A DNA stretch of 64,000 nt from Sphagnum magellanicum (Eukaryota > Streptophyta > Sphagnopsida > Sphagnales > Sphagnaceae): NCBI GenBank assembly GCA_021904315.1, contig CM038923.1:10236038-10300037 (forward strand), written 5' to 3'. The notes under the pieces are model-generated. The model was not told the origin of the DNA and ran no database searches. It saw only the letters and a program-made list of their open reading frames with translations. Position 1 is the stretch's first letter. Every line of letters begins with the position of its first letter. Below, piece after piece: positions 1 through 12,199 of the stretch. Position numbers and translations under genes: made by a program.

Positions 1-644
1 TTTCTGTTCTCACCTCATGGTCATGGCAATGTTTCTTTCTTTTGCATGTTGCCTTCTTAAAGATTCTGGCTTTTCCCACTGCTGAGATCATGGTTCCATA
101 AATGGTAGCCTAAATTTGGCAAACCTTTGATAACTCCTGTGCTGATGGGGTTTTTGATTGGGGTGTCCAGGTCTTGAGAAAGATTTGTTGGAACTTAGTA
201 CTGGCCCCACATGAAAGTATGCAGTCCAGCTTGCTGAGTAGCACCTTGGAGGACAAGAGGCTATCAGAGCTTCCCAAGTTCCGGTATGTATGGGCCAGGC
301 TGAGTATTTGAGAGTGTTGCAACCTTGAATTGGGAGTTTCACACACAACCCTGAAGTTTTCAGGTTGAGATATTTGAACAATTGGACTGTGCAATGATTC
401 TGTTGTCAGTTTCAAGCAGGTCTGCACAAGCTGTGAGAGACATAACAAGCAGCTGAATCAAATGTCTGGATATTGAATGGAACATAAGGAAATGTCAGTG
501 GTATTTTGGATAAAAAATGAGTAAACAAGTTGCAACATACTTTGAGGGCTCCTGAACTTTTGTGACAAACTGGTGAGATGACAATGTTGATTTAGAGGGT
601 AGTGTGTTGGTGGGTACAGGGCTTTACTGAAGCACTTTGTGACA

Positions 645-1890
645 ATGGAAGTGATAAGGTGGACTGACTTCTTAGAGGAGTATAAGGATGAACTTGAGCA
701 GGAGACAAAGTCACCTGGTGAAGGTCATGGGGACCGTGCCATGAAGGATCTTTTCTTGCGAGTCATTGAACATGTATGTTGTGTTGTTTCACATTCACTT
801 TTCACTTACAATAGTTCTAGCATGGTTTCTTCCCCTGGCCTCAAGGTGGTCACACCTTGGCATCTTCCATGGGATAGGAGGTCTTCAAGTTCACAGTTCC
901 AGGTTAAAAATTTCTGAGCATTGCTTGTCCAGATGTGCTGCAAGGAACATTGAGCAGTTTTTCACTTAAGAATGTGCAGGTCTTCACTGTCCAGAATTAA
1001 GAACAAGTGCAGAGAACACTTCTATGTTATAACCCACATTGAAGTTCAAAATCTGTTAGACAAGTGTCAAGGTCAATGTTTGGTCTCTGAAAGTGATGTA
1101 AGTTCTTCTTTGTGAATTTGAACCTCTGGACTTTGAGGGATTAGGATATCTTTGTTTTATGCAGTAAATCATGGCATAGTGCAGTAGAAGACAGCCTTCA
1201 ATGACCAGTGTCAAGGTTTTGGATGCAGAATATTTTGGTGGTCTCTAAATATTACTCAAGAATCACATTAAAGCGACTTTCTGAACTTCTGTGTCTGACT
1301 TTTCAGGTATCATTGTCATGCTCTTTTCCTTCATGTGGTTTGTAACATCTGTTTTTCCTTCTGTCTTATTACCCTATATTACCACTTTGAAATGAACATT
1401 AGACTAAACAATCTGTCTTTAAAGTGGCAGACAATTGAGTTTCTGAGTTCAAAGGCTGCATCAATACGAAACCCAAAATGCATATGCATCATTTAAAAAG
1501 TTTCCCCTTGGCCAGTCTTGCTTTATTTGTGGAGTCCTGTCCAAGCAGGGTCCAACCGAGGTTTTGTCATGAAATACCTCTGGTTTGACACTTTTCAAGG
1601 TTATATGGATTTTCTCTCTGTGTCTTTGACAACCACTGGGCTCACCCGTGGTAATTCTTATCTTGCAGGAGACTGAGAAGCACCTCTCAGACATGGTTGT
1701 GTCAAAGGCTCTCAAAGCAAAAGTTGACAGGCCAGCTGCAGTTGTATCCTTCCAGAGCAAACAGGACAGTCATGATGTGCTCAACTCATGGGCTGTGAGC
1801 ATAGAGAAGCTGTTGGAGCTTGTGGAGAAGAGCTGTCACCAGATTCACAAGGAGACTATGGTGCATAAAGTCGCTTTGAAGGTACAGTAG
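645..1890 (+). CDS. Unidentified small two-exon gene
   Basis: I do not recognise this gene. Two exon-like segments, 645-773 and 1669-1890, join in phase 0. The first begins at an ATG and ends at a CAT|GTATGT donor. The second follows a TCTTGCAG acceptor and ends at TAG. Together they would encode about 116 residues, acidic at the N-terminus ([15 protein letters not shown]) and then helical and Leu/Lys-rich ([19 protein letters not shown]), with no membrane segment or signal peptide. A GT at 1882 inside the last codons could be a donor to further exons, so the C-terminus is uncertain. The lack of stops, the matching phase and the good splice sites argue for a real gene; the absence of any recognised domain argues for caution. 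It could also be a piece of a larger gene that starts left of the window. Confidence 0.35.
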
Positions 1891-3375
1891 TGACACAGCC
1901 TTCAATACTAGATACTTGTGAGGACAGTACTTTGCTTTTGGAGCTGGAGTCCTGTCTTGTGTCATTTCTGGATACTGAAATTTTCCCTCTTTCATCTTGA
2001 TCCATTATAACTTTGGGTCCACAATTTCAATGTTCATTTTTTCAATTGATCTATTTCAATTTCTCGCCCATTTTTGTTGACTATGTATTTCTTTTGCACT
2101 AGATCCAGTTTCTTTGTGTTTGTATTCCTCAAATACAGATATAAATCTTTAAAGATAATGTTGGGTCAAGTGTGAGATCCTAGTCAGGATTAATGTCACC
2201 ATCTGTACAACCCAACAGATGGTATTGATCTTTATACATCTTTATCCGATGCTGTTTTGATTGTGGTTGTGATACCATAACAGGCCTCTGGGTACAGTTG
2301 GGGTCAATTTCATGTACCAAATTCTTCTACTTGTTTTCACAAAATTCACCCATCGACTTGCATCCCATTCATTGCTGTCACATTTCTTCATCAAAGTTGA
2401 CTTTTATGTTGTTAGCTCAATTTCATTCAAGTTTGTCGACTCCAATCATTTTCAAAGTGTTCATTGGTTGACTTTCATTTACCCATCAAAATGAATTTCA
2501 TATAATTGGGCTAATTTCATTAACCAAACTCATCCCACCCATTCCATAAGCATTTGTTGATGAACTTTTTTCACAATCAGAATTGGAAGTTGATGCAATT
2601 GTTTGACAATCACATAATCAATTTCATTTCATGTAGTAGGATTGATATTAACAATCGAAGTTCATCATTGTTTGGATAGCACTCATCAACAAATTCCCAT
2701 CTCATCTAGTTGGTGCACACTTGCTCAAATCACTCAAAAGAGCCTGCACAAAAATGGGACAAAAAAAAGCTCAAGCTCCTTTAGATTATTTCCAAAATTT
2801 GACTTAAAAAAGACCATGAAGGCTGTGGAAGTTCCCCTGAAACTTGAGAGAGCTGTTTCCAAAACATTTGAAACTTGTGCATTAGGGCTCTAAACACCAA
2901 TTTCAGAGAAACTGAACATCGCCCAATATAACTGTGGGTCTAGACCTGGAAGCCCAGTCAAGAGCAGGGGAAGTCCAAGCAGCAGATGAGTGAAAAGACC
3001 CTACAACTACAGGTGTAGTATTAGTGCATAAAGTGCTGGCTGTTATTTATTAGCATTAATCACCATTTGATTGGGAAAATGTTCAAACTAGAGGACTGAT
3101 ATTAGAGTGTAAAATCCTGGCTGTTTTTCTTTGGTGTTACAGAGAGCACCGTACTGCTTCCTCTAGATGTGGGGTCGCTTTACACCAATATTATTGGATG
3201 AGTAAGTGCCAAGTGACGAGGTTTATAATCTATAAGCATCTGAAGCACCCCCAAGAGAGACTGAAATTCGAACTGCATGAGCCTGGTGAAGAAGCTGACC
3301 AGAACAGGATACAGCAATGAAGTATGGATGTTGACTTAAACCTCATGCCTCTGAGCATTACAAACAGCAAACTAC
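1891..3375. other. Intergenic stretch without recognised gene
   Basis: I see no convincing coding exon, RNA gene or mobile element here. The left half is T-rich. The right part lies just downstream of the lipoyl synthase stop codon on the minus strand and should contain that gene's 3' UTR. Confidence 0.4.
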
Positions 3376-6300
3376 CTAATTCGTATGAACTCCAGACAAA
3401 GCAGCTTTTCTTCTTTCATCACGAATCATACTCTCCACAAAGAATTCGCCTGCTCGGTATGATGACCGAACCTGCATGACCCACCAGTAATCTAATAAGT
3501 CCAAATGATTTGCCTGTGACAAAAATGATCTTGATTATGGATTGCCTTCAGTGGTCTCATTCCATTACACAGTGGAAGGGATAAGAACATGACTGATGTT
3601 TGAGGGAGATTTCAAGCAGCAATAGCCACACTGATGCAACTTGGTGCCAAATACAGGGTCAGGGGTGAATTTCCAGACCGCAATATGGTCCTGCAGCCAA
3701 ACTTGAATGGCTCCCATTTTAAAAATGAGAAACCAAAGACAATCAGCCATATCAATATTTATTCCTCATCTGCAGAGATATCTAAATTACTAAGGAAAAG
3801 TCTATTTGGTGCCATTCAAGGCTCCAATCTCTGTCTACCTGAATCAGATCCTGTGTTTGGAGAAAAGAGCATGGAATGGCATACCAAGGGCCCGCTGGCA
3901 ACATATCTGAATCCAATCGACTCTCCGTATTCTCTCCAGAAATTAAACTTCTCAGGTGTCACATATTCCTTCACAGTTAAGTGGAGTGGAGTAGGCTGCA
4001 ACATTACAGTCATATCTTGCAGCGTCAAGGAAATGCAATCCACTTGTTCAAATGGACAATCAAACACTTCTCAAAGTACAAGTTCATGTGGACCAAACTG
4101 AGCAAAATACATGCAACGAAAATGGTCAAAGTCTTCACAAGAGCAACCACATATTTTATCAGCAAAACATTGGTAATTTCACAGATGGAACCTGCAAGTA
4201 TTGACCAAGAGTGCAAATGTCGACTCCAACATTACGCAGGTCCTGCATGGTTTCCTTTACTTCATCATCTGACTCCCCCAAACCCAGCATGATGGATGAC
4301 TTTGTCACCATGCAATTCACACTCTTGGCGTGCTTTAACACTGCCATACTCTGCTCATACCTTCCATCCAAAGCCCCCACAATTTTCTCACAATCACATC
4401 ATGTGTTCTTGGTAATGGTGAGTCGAAGTGAACACTAAATCCCTGGAGGATCACCCTGATCCCCAGCTCAAAACCCTAAGCCATCCAACTGTGCAGATTT
4501 CTCAGGTTATCCACTACTCACCCTTCAATCAGAATTTGAGGTGATTTTTTCAAATGGTTAGGTATACACAGTGCATGAGAAGCTTGCAGGCATTCCAAAT
4601 TGGAGACAGTGAAAGAGATATAGCACCCAGTGTCCTACCCAGCACGAGGGTCTCGTACAATACGCTGCAATCGTCTTACAGTCTCAATATTGTGGGCAAA
4701 TACATCCAGACCCGAGTTGGCAACATGCAAGACAGCTGTCAAGTCCCCCCGGAAGTCTGATACCAAGCACTCTACAAGTATCTCCGGCTTCAATGCCTGC
4801 AAAAGACACACCAAACTTTCATTTTTAAGATGCTAGACCTTTCATTCATCTCTTTCTTCAGCTATATAGCTCAGATTCTTTTCATGACTAGTAGCTTGCA
4901 TGCACCATAAGAATGTCACTCCATATCTTGTGACTCAGGTTCTGAAGCGTGGTGATAACCTCAGGATTGACACTCACACTATTAGAACTGTTCTCAGATC
5001 AAAATAGATATGCTCCTGAGTACTGAGAATTTCTCCACACTTAACAATTTAAACCAAACTGAAAGAATGGAGAGATGACATGATAAATAAGGTCCTAGGT
5101 ATTTCATATCTGAAGAACCAATCAATAAACATGAAAAAGAGGAAACACAAACCTAAAGAAAAAGACCAAAAACAAAACTGAGGAGCACTGTGAAACACAT
5201 GTGGTCATGCACATGTTCAGGGATGTTCAACAGCAGAATGTTTGGTATTGACCACCTACCACAACATTCCCACTGACATCATCAGCTCCCAGCAAGGGGT
5301 GGAGATTAATGTCAACCAGTACATTAACAACACCAATAGGAATGGAAAATCTTTGCCATGGTGCTGCTAGTTCTAGAAAACCTGAAAGAGAGAGAGAAGA
5401 CAAAACAACAAGAGAAAGGGAAACACCAAAAGAATAGTAATAATAATAATAATAACAACAAAAAAAGAAACAGAAACAGGACAAGGACAAGGAAAGGAGA
5501 AATCCAAAAAAGAAACAAGAAAGAAAGCAGAGAGAAATGAGGTGGAGAACTCTCTAAGAGCAAAGTCTCAGATCAAAATTCTTCATAAGTATTGAGTACT
5601 TCTCTACAATGACAATTCAAGTCAACCTGAATTGATTTGGGAGCTGACCTGCTAATCATGTTAAAAGAGACTCCAGACCCAACAACATAATAGGAAACAT
5701 GAAAAAGAGGAGACCAACCAACAATTGATGAGCAGCTTGAACAATAGTGATTGTCATGCACATATCATTGACCTTCGACAGTACCATTCGGTAGTGACCA
5801 GATACCACAAGATCCCCACTGATTTCTTCAGCTCTCAGCAGTGGTTGGAGGCCAACATCATTCATTAACCAACCTACTGAGTTTCTGTCAGACCAGCAGT
5901 GACAGGAAGCCTGGAAGTGACAGAAAACTTCAGCCATGATGCTGGCTAACTCAGCAAAACATGAAGGAGCTGATCATGGAAAGCAAGAATACAGCAGAGT
6001 GCAAAAAGGACAGACATGAAATAAAAACCAAACAATGAAAGAGGAAGACAGGAGAGAATCCACACAGTGTACTTCATCAGGCTGATCTTTTGCATGAAAA
6101 ATTGGCTTTGAAAAGCTACCCCCACTCAGGATTTAGAGGATTGAGTTGAGATTGCAAATTAGGACCTTCATAGACAAGTGGATGAAGGTATGACTTAGAC
6201 ATTACCATGAACTCAAAACCATCCTAAAGAAGGATACCTGCATTTGAAACTCTGGCAAGACTTCAAAACTGTAAGCACTGGCTTAGACTTGGAAGTAGTA

Positions 6301-7486
6301 GAGGTTCTTCTATAAGATTTCCCCAAAACGTGAAAAACTCTTTGGGAGTTTTGGAACTCTTTGCATAAGCATGGATCAATTTTTGTGGAGTTAAGCAATG
6401 TGAGATTCTAGCCTGAATTGATAATCAGAAATGATTATAATGTCCATCACTGACTCACAACAGTAATTGAAAGAGAGTATAATGTCTAGGAATCATCAAA
6501 AGACCTTGAGAGCTTTCACAGTGCGGGCAAAGTGATCACTGCCACCATCCGGCATATCATCTCTGTCCACACTTGTGAGGACCACATATCCAACCCTGCA
6601 AAACCCTCATCCCCAGCAGAACATCATTGAACAAGAACAAACTCTCCTCATCAATGCTCTGCTCTCACTGGGAGGGAACAAATCATGAACAGGAGAAAGA
6701 AGAGCAGAGGTCCTTAGGGTTAGGGTTCACACCCCCAGCTTGCAATTGCCTTGGCCGTGTTCTCGGGCTCTGAAGGGTCAGGTGGGGCAGGGTTTCTGCT
6801 CGTTGCAACAGCGCAGAAGCGACAACCACGAGTACATGTGTCACCCAATAACATAATGGTTGCAGTACCAATACCATCTCCCTCCCCTCCTGCTCCCCCT
6901 CCTCCATTCCAGCACTGCCTCCACAAACCATTGATACCCGCAATAGAGAAACAAACCGAGAATCTTAGAAGTGCATCATCATATCAAAAGCTTCAAATCA
7001 ATCTCCCTAAATTCCAGGCATTCGAATCTGCATTCAAAAGAATCTCAATGCCACGGTTCCCTCAACCACATTCCCCCCACATTACCTGAAAAACTCGATC
7101 TACAATGCATAGACATTCCCCATATAGACATAAACCCTAAACCTTCCCCTCCCCGAAAACATAAATTTCCAAAAGATTACCTCTCCAATGTTAGGACATT
7201 GAGCTTCTTCGCAGACTGTGTTCAACTTCAATGAAGAAAGCGATTCTTTAAGCTCCGCGTATCTCTCCCCCTGGGGTGCTCGCTGTCGCAGCCATCCCGG
7301 TTTTTTCACACTAGGATCCCGACCTGTATATGGTCCCACAGCACCCGGGGAAGAATGATGGGACAATTTCTTCGCCCCATCGGATTCCACCAGCACTTCT
7401 CCTCCAAGACATCTGCAGTGGGAAATCTGGTGGCAAGCGAAAGATGGAGAGCAGGAGAAGAAGCCTAGTGCCAAGGTCTGTTCCAT
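3376..7486 (-). CDS. LIP1P: Lipoyl synthase, plastid type (radical SAM)
   Basis: Lipoyl synthase inserts two sulfurs into octanoyl groups on E2 and H-protein subunits. Seven coding exons on the minus strand (7486-7181, 6914-6733, 6595-6505, 4796-4639, 4360-4192, 3995-3885, 3471-3376) join in phase to 370 residues, normal for the family. The auxiliary-cluster cysteines C92, C97 and C103 (CEEAQC..C, the third supplied by exon 2) and the radical SAM triad C129, C133, C136 (CTRGCRFC) are all present. The C-terminal RSSYR, whose serine binds the auxiliary cluster, starts at residue 341. The first ATG after an in-frame stop is 7486. The first 60 or so residues are non-conserved with few acidic residues, so plastid import is likely, and the rest matches the plastid (LIP1p) branch better than the mitochondrial one. 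A Gly-rich insertion of about five residues follows CWNGGG. The exon 5 acceptor has a poor pyrimidine tract. Confidence 0.95.
4991..5970. repeat. Degenerate direct duplication inside lipoyl synthase intron 3
   Basis: Two blocks, about 4991-5400 and 5564-5970, align in the same order at an offset of about 572 bp. Shared landmarks are CTCAGATCAAAAT, ACATGAAAAAGAGGA, GTCATGCACAT and a 'CAC..GATCC/ATTCCCACTGA..TTC/ATCAGCTC' block. Between them lies a purine-rich stretch (5385-5535) with an AAT microsatellite near 5436-5456. On the minus strand both copies carry a similar short frame ([17 protein letters not shown] and [17 protein letters not shown]). This may be an old transposable-element piece or a tandem duplication of intron sequence. 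Confidence 0.6.
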
Positions 7487-8233
7487 GGCAGACTAGAAGA
7501 AAGACGCCATCGGTCTCAGCATCAGACCTTAATGACGCAAAACCCTAATTGGGTGAGTCCCGTGCTTTTGCCCTATCTTTGACCATGCTGGTGATTTTTG
7601 CTGCTGTTGTTCTTTCAACAGCTCCTCAAATTATTATTTTCCCTGATTTCTCTGGTTTATAGCATTGGGTCCTTACTGTTTGCTGTTGTTATTGTTTCAA
7701 CAGCTCCTCAGTTTTGTTTTTCTGACTTTCGCTACCATTGGGTTTCCTGTTTGCTGATATGTTGTCAGATTTTAAATCTCCAAAACGTCAGTCTACCCTT
7801 CATGACAAAGTATCAACATGATACTAGGATTTGCACTTGCCCCTTATTGTGATGAAGAATCAGTGGGAGAGTTGGTGCCTGATTGAAAAGATGCTGATTT
7901 TGTTTGTGAAGGCCACCAACTAGAAAATGTGGTTGGACACCCAAACAAATAAAAGGCCTTGCTGTCATCATCCACACAGGGTTTAACACGCAGTAATGAT
8001 GGTGGAGGTATACTACTTATGCAGGAATGTCAAGGAGCTGAATGTGATCAGCTTATAGTCAAGCTTGCACATGAAGCCCTGGGGTTCAGCTAGCAAACAA
8101 GATAAGTAGGGTATGGCTACTTTATGAACCTTGGGGATGTTCGTGTTGATTTAAAGGTGTTAGAGCAAGAGGCTGGGAAGCATCAGGTCTATGAGAAATC
8201 TGTTGAGGACAGTTGCCACCTGGGGTTTGCAAG
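7487..8233. other. Gap between lipoyl synthase and decayed frame
   Basis: This stretch should hold the lipoyl synthase promoter and leader (minus strand). It has T-rich tracts and two similar 'GTTGTTxTTTCAACAGCTCCTCA' blocks at about 7606 and 7685. The part after 7850 has coding-like composition in short frames but no continuous ORF, and may be the decayed upstream part of the pseudogene that follows. Confidence 0.35.
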
Positions 8234-9058
8234 TATTTGATTAGTGCAGAGGGCCTTGACTTCAAGCAGATAATTGCAGGATTGGAAGGTGCCAACTACT
8301 CTCTTGCAAATGCAACAGATTGTGCAGCATCATGCATGTAGAGGGAGAAAATGAGAGTTAGCATTGCTGACAGACGCATTCCATAGTTTTGCAATTTTAG
8401 ATTCATGGTGTCCTTCTTCCGAGGTGTACGTGGCTTATATAAAGAGGTTGATGAGTGGAAATTAGGTGCAAGAGTATTGTGCAGGTGCCAACATCTGACA
8501 ATAGAGCAGATGACATACTGTAGTTTACAGGATAGCTACATTGATGTTGAGAGCCATGGCATTGACCTAGACCCCAGAAGCAACAACCAAAAACTAGATG
8601 CACTTGGAATGTACTTGCAAACTCTTGAGATTGCACTTGATGGAATGACAGACAACAAATTATGACAATCACCAAGTGATCTTGTAGAATGGGTGGATGC
8701 AAAGAATGACGAGGAAAGAGGGAAGAAGTTGCTGCACAAATGTTCAAAAGCAAATGCTGCAAAGATTAAGCATGTTTGCACATCAGTGGCAGGTTCCACT
8801 GCACATTGATGTGCTGAAGCTGCTAGAAACCACGCAACTGGGGCTGCTGCCATGATACATGGGAGTGTTGCACATCATGCGGAGTCAGGGGAGTCTGATG
8901 GGGGAGAAATGGAGGAACATGGAAGGAGGGTTGGCAAGAGTGCAACTTCATCTTCTAATGTCTCAATTGTCCTCCATGGTATGAAGCCACAAATTCAACC
9001 AACCATGCTTAGGGATCACATCCTAGACATGTTAGGTGGACTATATAATTGGGTCTAA
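8234..9058 (+). pseudogene. Decayed protein-coding frame of unknown family
   Basis: One reading frame from about 8234 to the TAA at 9056-9058 has coding-like composition over roughly 270 codons but is interrupted by several in-frame stops, including TAG at about 8337, TAG just before 8405, TGA at 8663-8665 and TGA at about 8807. The stop-free pieces include YLISAEGLDFKQIIAGLEG, LDALGMYLQTLEIALDGM and DLVEWVDAKNDEERGKKLL. I do not recognise the family; no transposase, nuclease or kinase motif is visible. Intron signals are not evident across the frame, so a retro-copied or long-dead host gene is possible, as is an unidentified mobile element. Confidence 0.4.
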
Positions 9059-9099
9059 TACACAAGAATAATAACCTATATACTTGGTATATGCCCCAA

Positions 9100-9290
9100 G
9101 CTACTTGCCTACCTACTTTAAACGACCTATTATTTCCCCCACTTCCTTGTCTACCTATCTACCTACCCATTCACCTACTCACCTCCCTCTCTACCTACCT
9201 AAGACAAGCTAACTATGTCCCCTCTTACCTACCTACCTAGTTACTACCCACCTATCTACATACCTAGCCCCACCTACTTGCTTGTTCATT
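9100..9290. repeat. Degenerate CCTA/TACC microsatellite
   Basis: About 190 bp of imperfect CTACCTAC-type tetranucleotide repeat with pyrimidine-rich interruptions. It is not a telomere repeat. A shorter purine-strand counterpart (GTAGGTAAGTAAG type) is at 20520-20580. Confidence 0.8.
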
Positions 9291-11140
9291 GCTCCAACTT
9301 GGCTTACATCATAGCTATTGAAGATGATGTAGAGGTGAAACCACATGTAGGTATCGCAAAGAACTTTTCATTAGCTTCTTAAGCATATTTAGCACCCAAA
9401 TGAAAATATAAAGCAAACCTTTGATGTGGGTATTGTTCTTATAGTCAATTATACAACACAATTTCCAATAGGTTCATTTTGACTTTGGTCCATTTAATGC
9501 GCAATCTACAACTAGGGATTTGTTTCAATTACACATATATAAAGCAAGCTCTATTTTATTCTTCTCTTTTGAAGAAGATTAGAAACAAATTTGAATATAT
9601 AAAAAAAACTAATACCTCCTTTTTACCTCATTTAGGGTTTTTAATTTCATCAGGGCTTCAATGTTTTCCATAATTGATTCTTCATAAAATTGTCTTTTGT
9701 TTAGCAATTGTTGATAATTGCTTGTTTATAAAATCATAACAATGCATATATCACTTGTAGATTTTTAATTACTTAATGGTATGGAATATTAGGGTTTGTA
9801 AATAAGTGAATGTTATGAATTGACCATGTTGAATTTTTAAAATTAAAGTAGAGGTTTTTACATTAAATTCATAATGATTGGGTGTATTAGGAAAGGTTAA
9901 GCATTGCACTTAAAGTTTGAAGATACATGTTGTAGGTTGGATTTTTTTGAAAGAGAATGGAGACAATTTTCAATATAAAAAGTAATTGTAATATTTCTTC
10001 TTTCTTTTGTTAAAGGTTTGTCTTTCATTAAGTTTCATTTTTGTCCATTGATAGTTCCTCATGATATTGAATATATATATGACATTTGCATGTGATCAAT
10101 TGTTTATTAAATTAATTGTGGTTTGGTGCATATATTCTTGTAGGGTTTAGGTTGTGTATTCGTCCAAAAGATTAGGGTTTTTAAACATGTGAAGGTAATG
10201 TATTTTTCATCATGTTTGAATTTTAACATAAAATTTCTTTTGTTGCAAGGGGATATTTTGGAAGGTCATAAGCATGGGGCCACCTCCCAAGTCCTTAAAT
10301 ATATAGGGTAAATAGTTCGAACATAATACACTTAAAAACTTAGAGGAAATTTGTGATCTCTTACGGCATCGGTTGCCTCCAAGTTCTCAAGATGGATTGT
10401 AGAGGAGCTTTGGGGTGCACATGCTGCCTTTTAATCACTAGATTTGGTCAAGGGATGCAAAAGTTATGGCTTCCCAAAGGTCTCGACCTCATTACTTTAA
10501 AAAAAACTTTGACCAAATAATTTTTGCCTTTATCAATGAACGATCTAACATCTATTAACGCACATATCATACCTAACACATGTCCAACATCCAAGATATC
10601 ACCAAATAATCTCCTACACAAATGTACACCCTCCATTGGAAATAACAAACATGTTTATTCAATGGTTGATATTAAAACCATAAATGGGCAAAAACATGTT
10701 TGGTGATCAATGTGCTAATGTGTAGCTAAACCCTAATTTTAAAACCCTCTTTAACACAATGCGCCTCCAAAACCCTAAACCACCCAACACCCAACCTTTT
10801 TTCACTCACCCCATCCATTCTAAATCCCTTTTGTTCATGGCCTTTTCATTGTTATCGAGAGCTTTGTTCATTATGTAGATTTTTGTGATTGTTCTCATGG
10901 TGTTCATCATACATTCAAAGCATTTTCCTGAGATACAAGTAGTTGCAACTTCCCAACTTTTCTCCTAAATGTTTAATAACTCTAAATTGTTTGTGGGATG
11001 TAGATGTTGGAATGGCTTGGAAAGGTGCATGTGTTCTTCATGCATAGTCCTCTCTTGATCTTTGTGCATGTGCTTTTCACCACACGTGTTTTTTGCATTC
11101 TTCTCTTATTGCTCTAAAAGTATGTGTTTCACTTACTTTT
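9291..11140. other. AT-rich intergenic DNA
   Basis: No gene, RNA or element boundary could be recognised. Short ORFs here have no conserved motif. Confidence 0.4.
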
Positions 11141-11149
11141 CCTAATTTT

Positions 11150-12040
11150 TTTCATCTGAACTTGATCGTCCTTTTGAACTTTGAATTGGATCCTCCTCTT
11201 GAGCTTGATTAGTTGTGGCTACTCTTGAGCTTTTAACTTGATCAGGTGCCATTCCTCTTGAGCTTTGAAGTTGATCAGGTACTGCGTTTCTTGACTTGAT
11301 TGATTACTATTTCTCTTGAACTTTGAACCTCAACTACTATTATTTTTCAACTTGGATGTTGATTAGCTATTGCTCCTTTTGAGCTCTTGAGCTTTGAACT
11401 TGATTGGTTACCCCTCCTCTTGAACTTTGAACCTCAACTATTGTTCCTCTTGAACTTGGATGTTGATTAATTGTTGTTTTTCTTGAATTTTGAATTTGAT
11501 TGGTTACTCTTTTTGAGCTTTGAATTTCAACTGTTGCTCCTTTTGAGCTTGGATGTTCATCAGCTACTATTCCTCTTGAGCTTTGAACCTTAATTGTTGC
11601 TCCTCTAATGTCATTGGAACCTTAGTTATTATTCCTTTTGAACTTGGAACTTGATTAACTATCACTCTTCTTTAGATTGGAACATCAACTACTACTCCTT
11701 TTGAACTTGGAACCTGACCTTTAATGCCATTGGAACCTTAGTTATTGTTCTTCTTGAGCTTGGAACTTGATCAACTATCACTCATCCTCAACTTGGAACT
11801 TCAATTGTTGCTCCTATTAAACTTGGAACATGATCACCTACTGCTCCTTTTGAATTTTGAACTTCAACTTTTGCTCCTTGAGCTTGGAACTTGATTAGCT
11901 ACCACTCTTCTTGACTTTGGAACCTAATCAATTGTTGTTCCTCTTGAGCCTAGAACCTTATCAACCAATGTTCCTCTTGAACCTAAAACCTGATCACTTA
12001 CTACTCCTTTTGAACTTCGATTATAAGCTGCAACGTTGGT
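11150..12040. repeat. Degenerate minisatellite, about 40 bp unit
   Basis: About 0.9 kb made of roughly 20 imperfect units built on 'CCTCTTGAGCTTTGAACTTG' followed by 'ATCAACTATTGCT'. Units vary in length by indels and in the TTGAGC/TTGAAC core. There is no long ORF on either strand, so it is unlikely to encode a repeat protein today. Confidence 0.75.
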
Positions 12041-12199
12041 GTTCTTAATGATCTAGCTCTCACATCGTTGCAAAAAATCTACAAACCTTCATTATTATTG
12101 TTTTTTCTCTTTTTCCCAAACCCTTTTTTTTTTATCATCATTGTTTATTTCATTGAACAACAAACCTCACTCCCTCCCCACTCTTTTTAATTTCAATTT

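Noticed and set aside
3634-4101. 155-codon plus-strand ORF
   Set aside because: It is antisense to exon 6 of lipoyl synthase and adjoining intron; the conserved protein is on the other strand.
11150-12040. CRISPR-like regular repeats
   Set aside because: The units are adjacent, degenerate and without unique spacers, and the DNA is plant nuclear.
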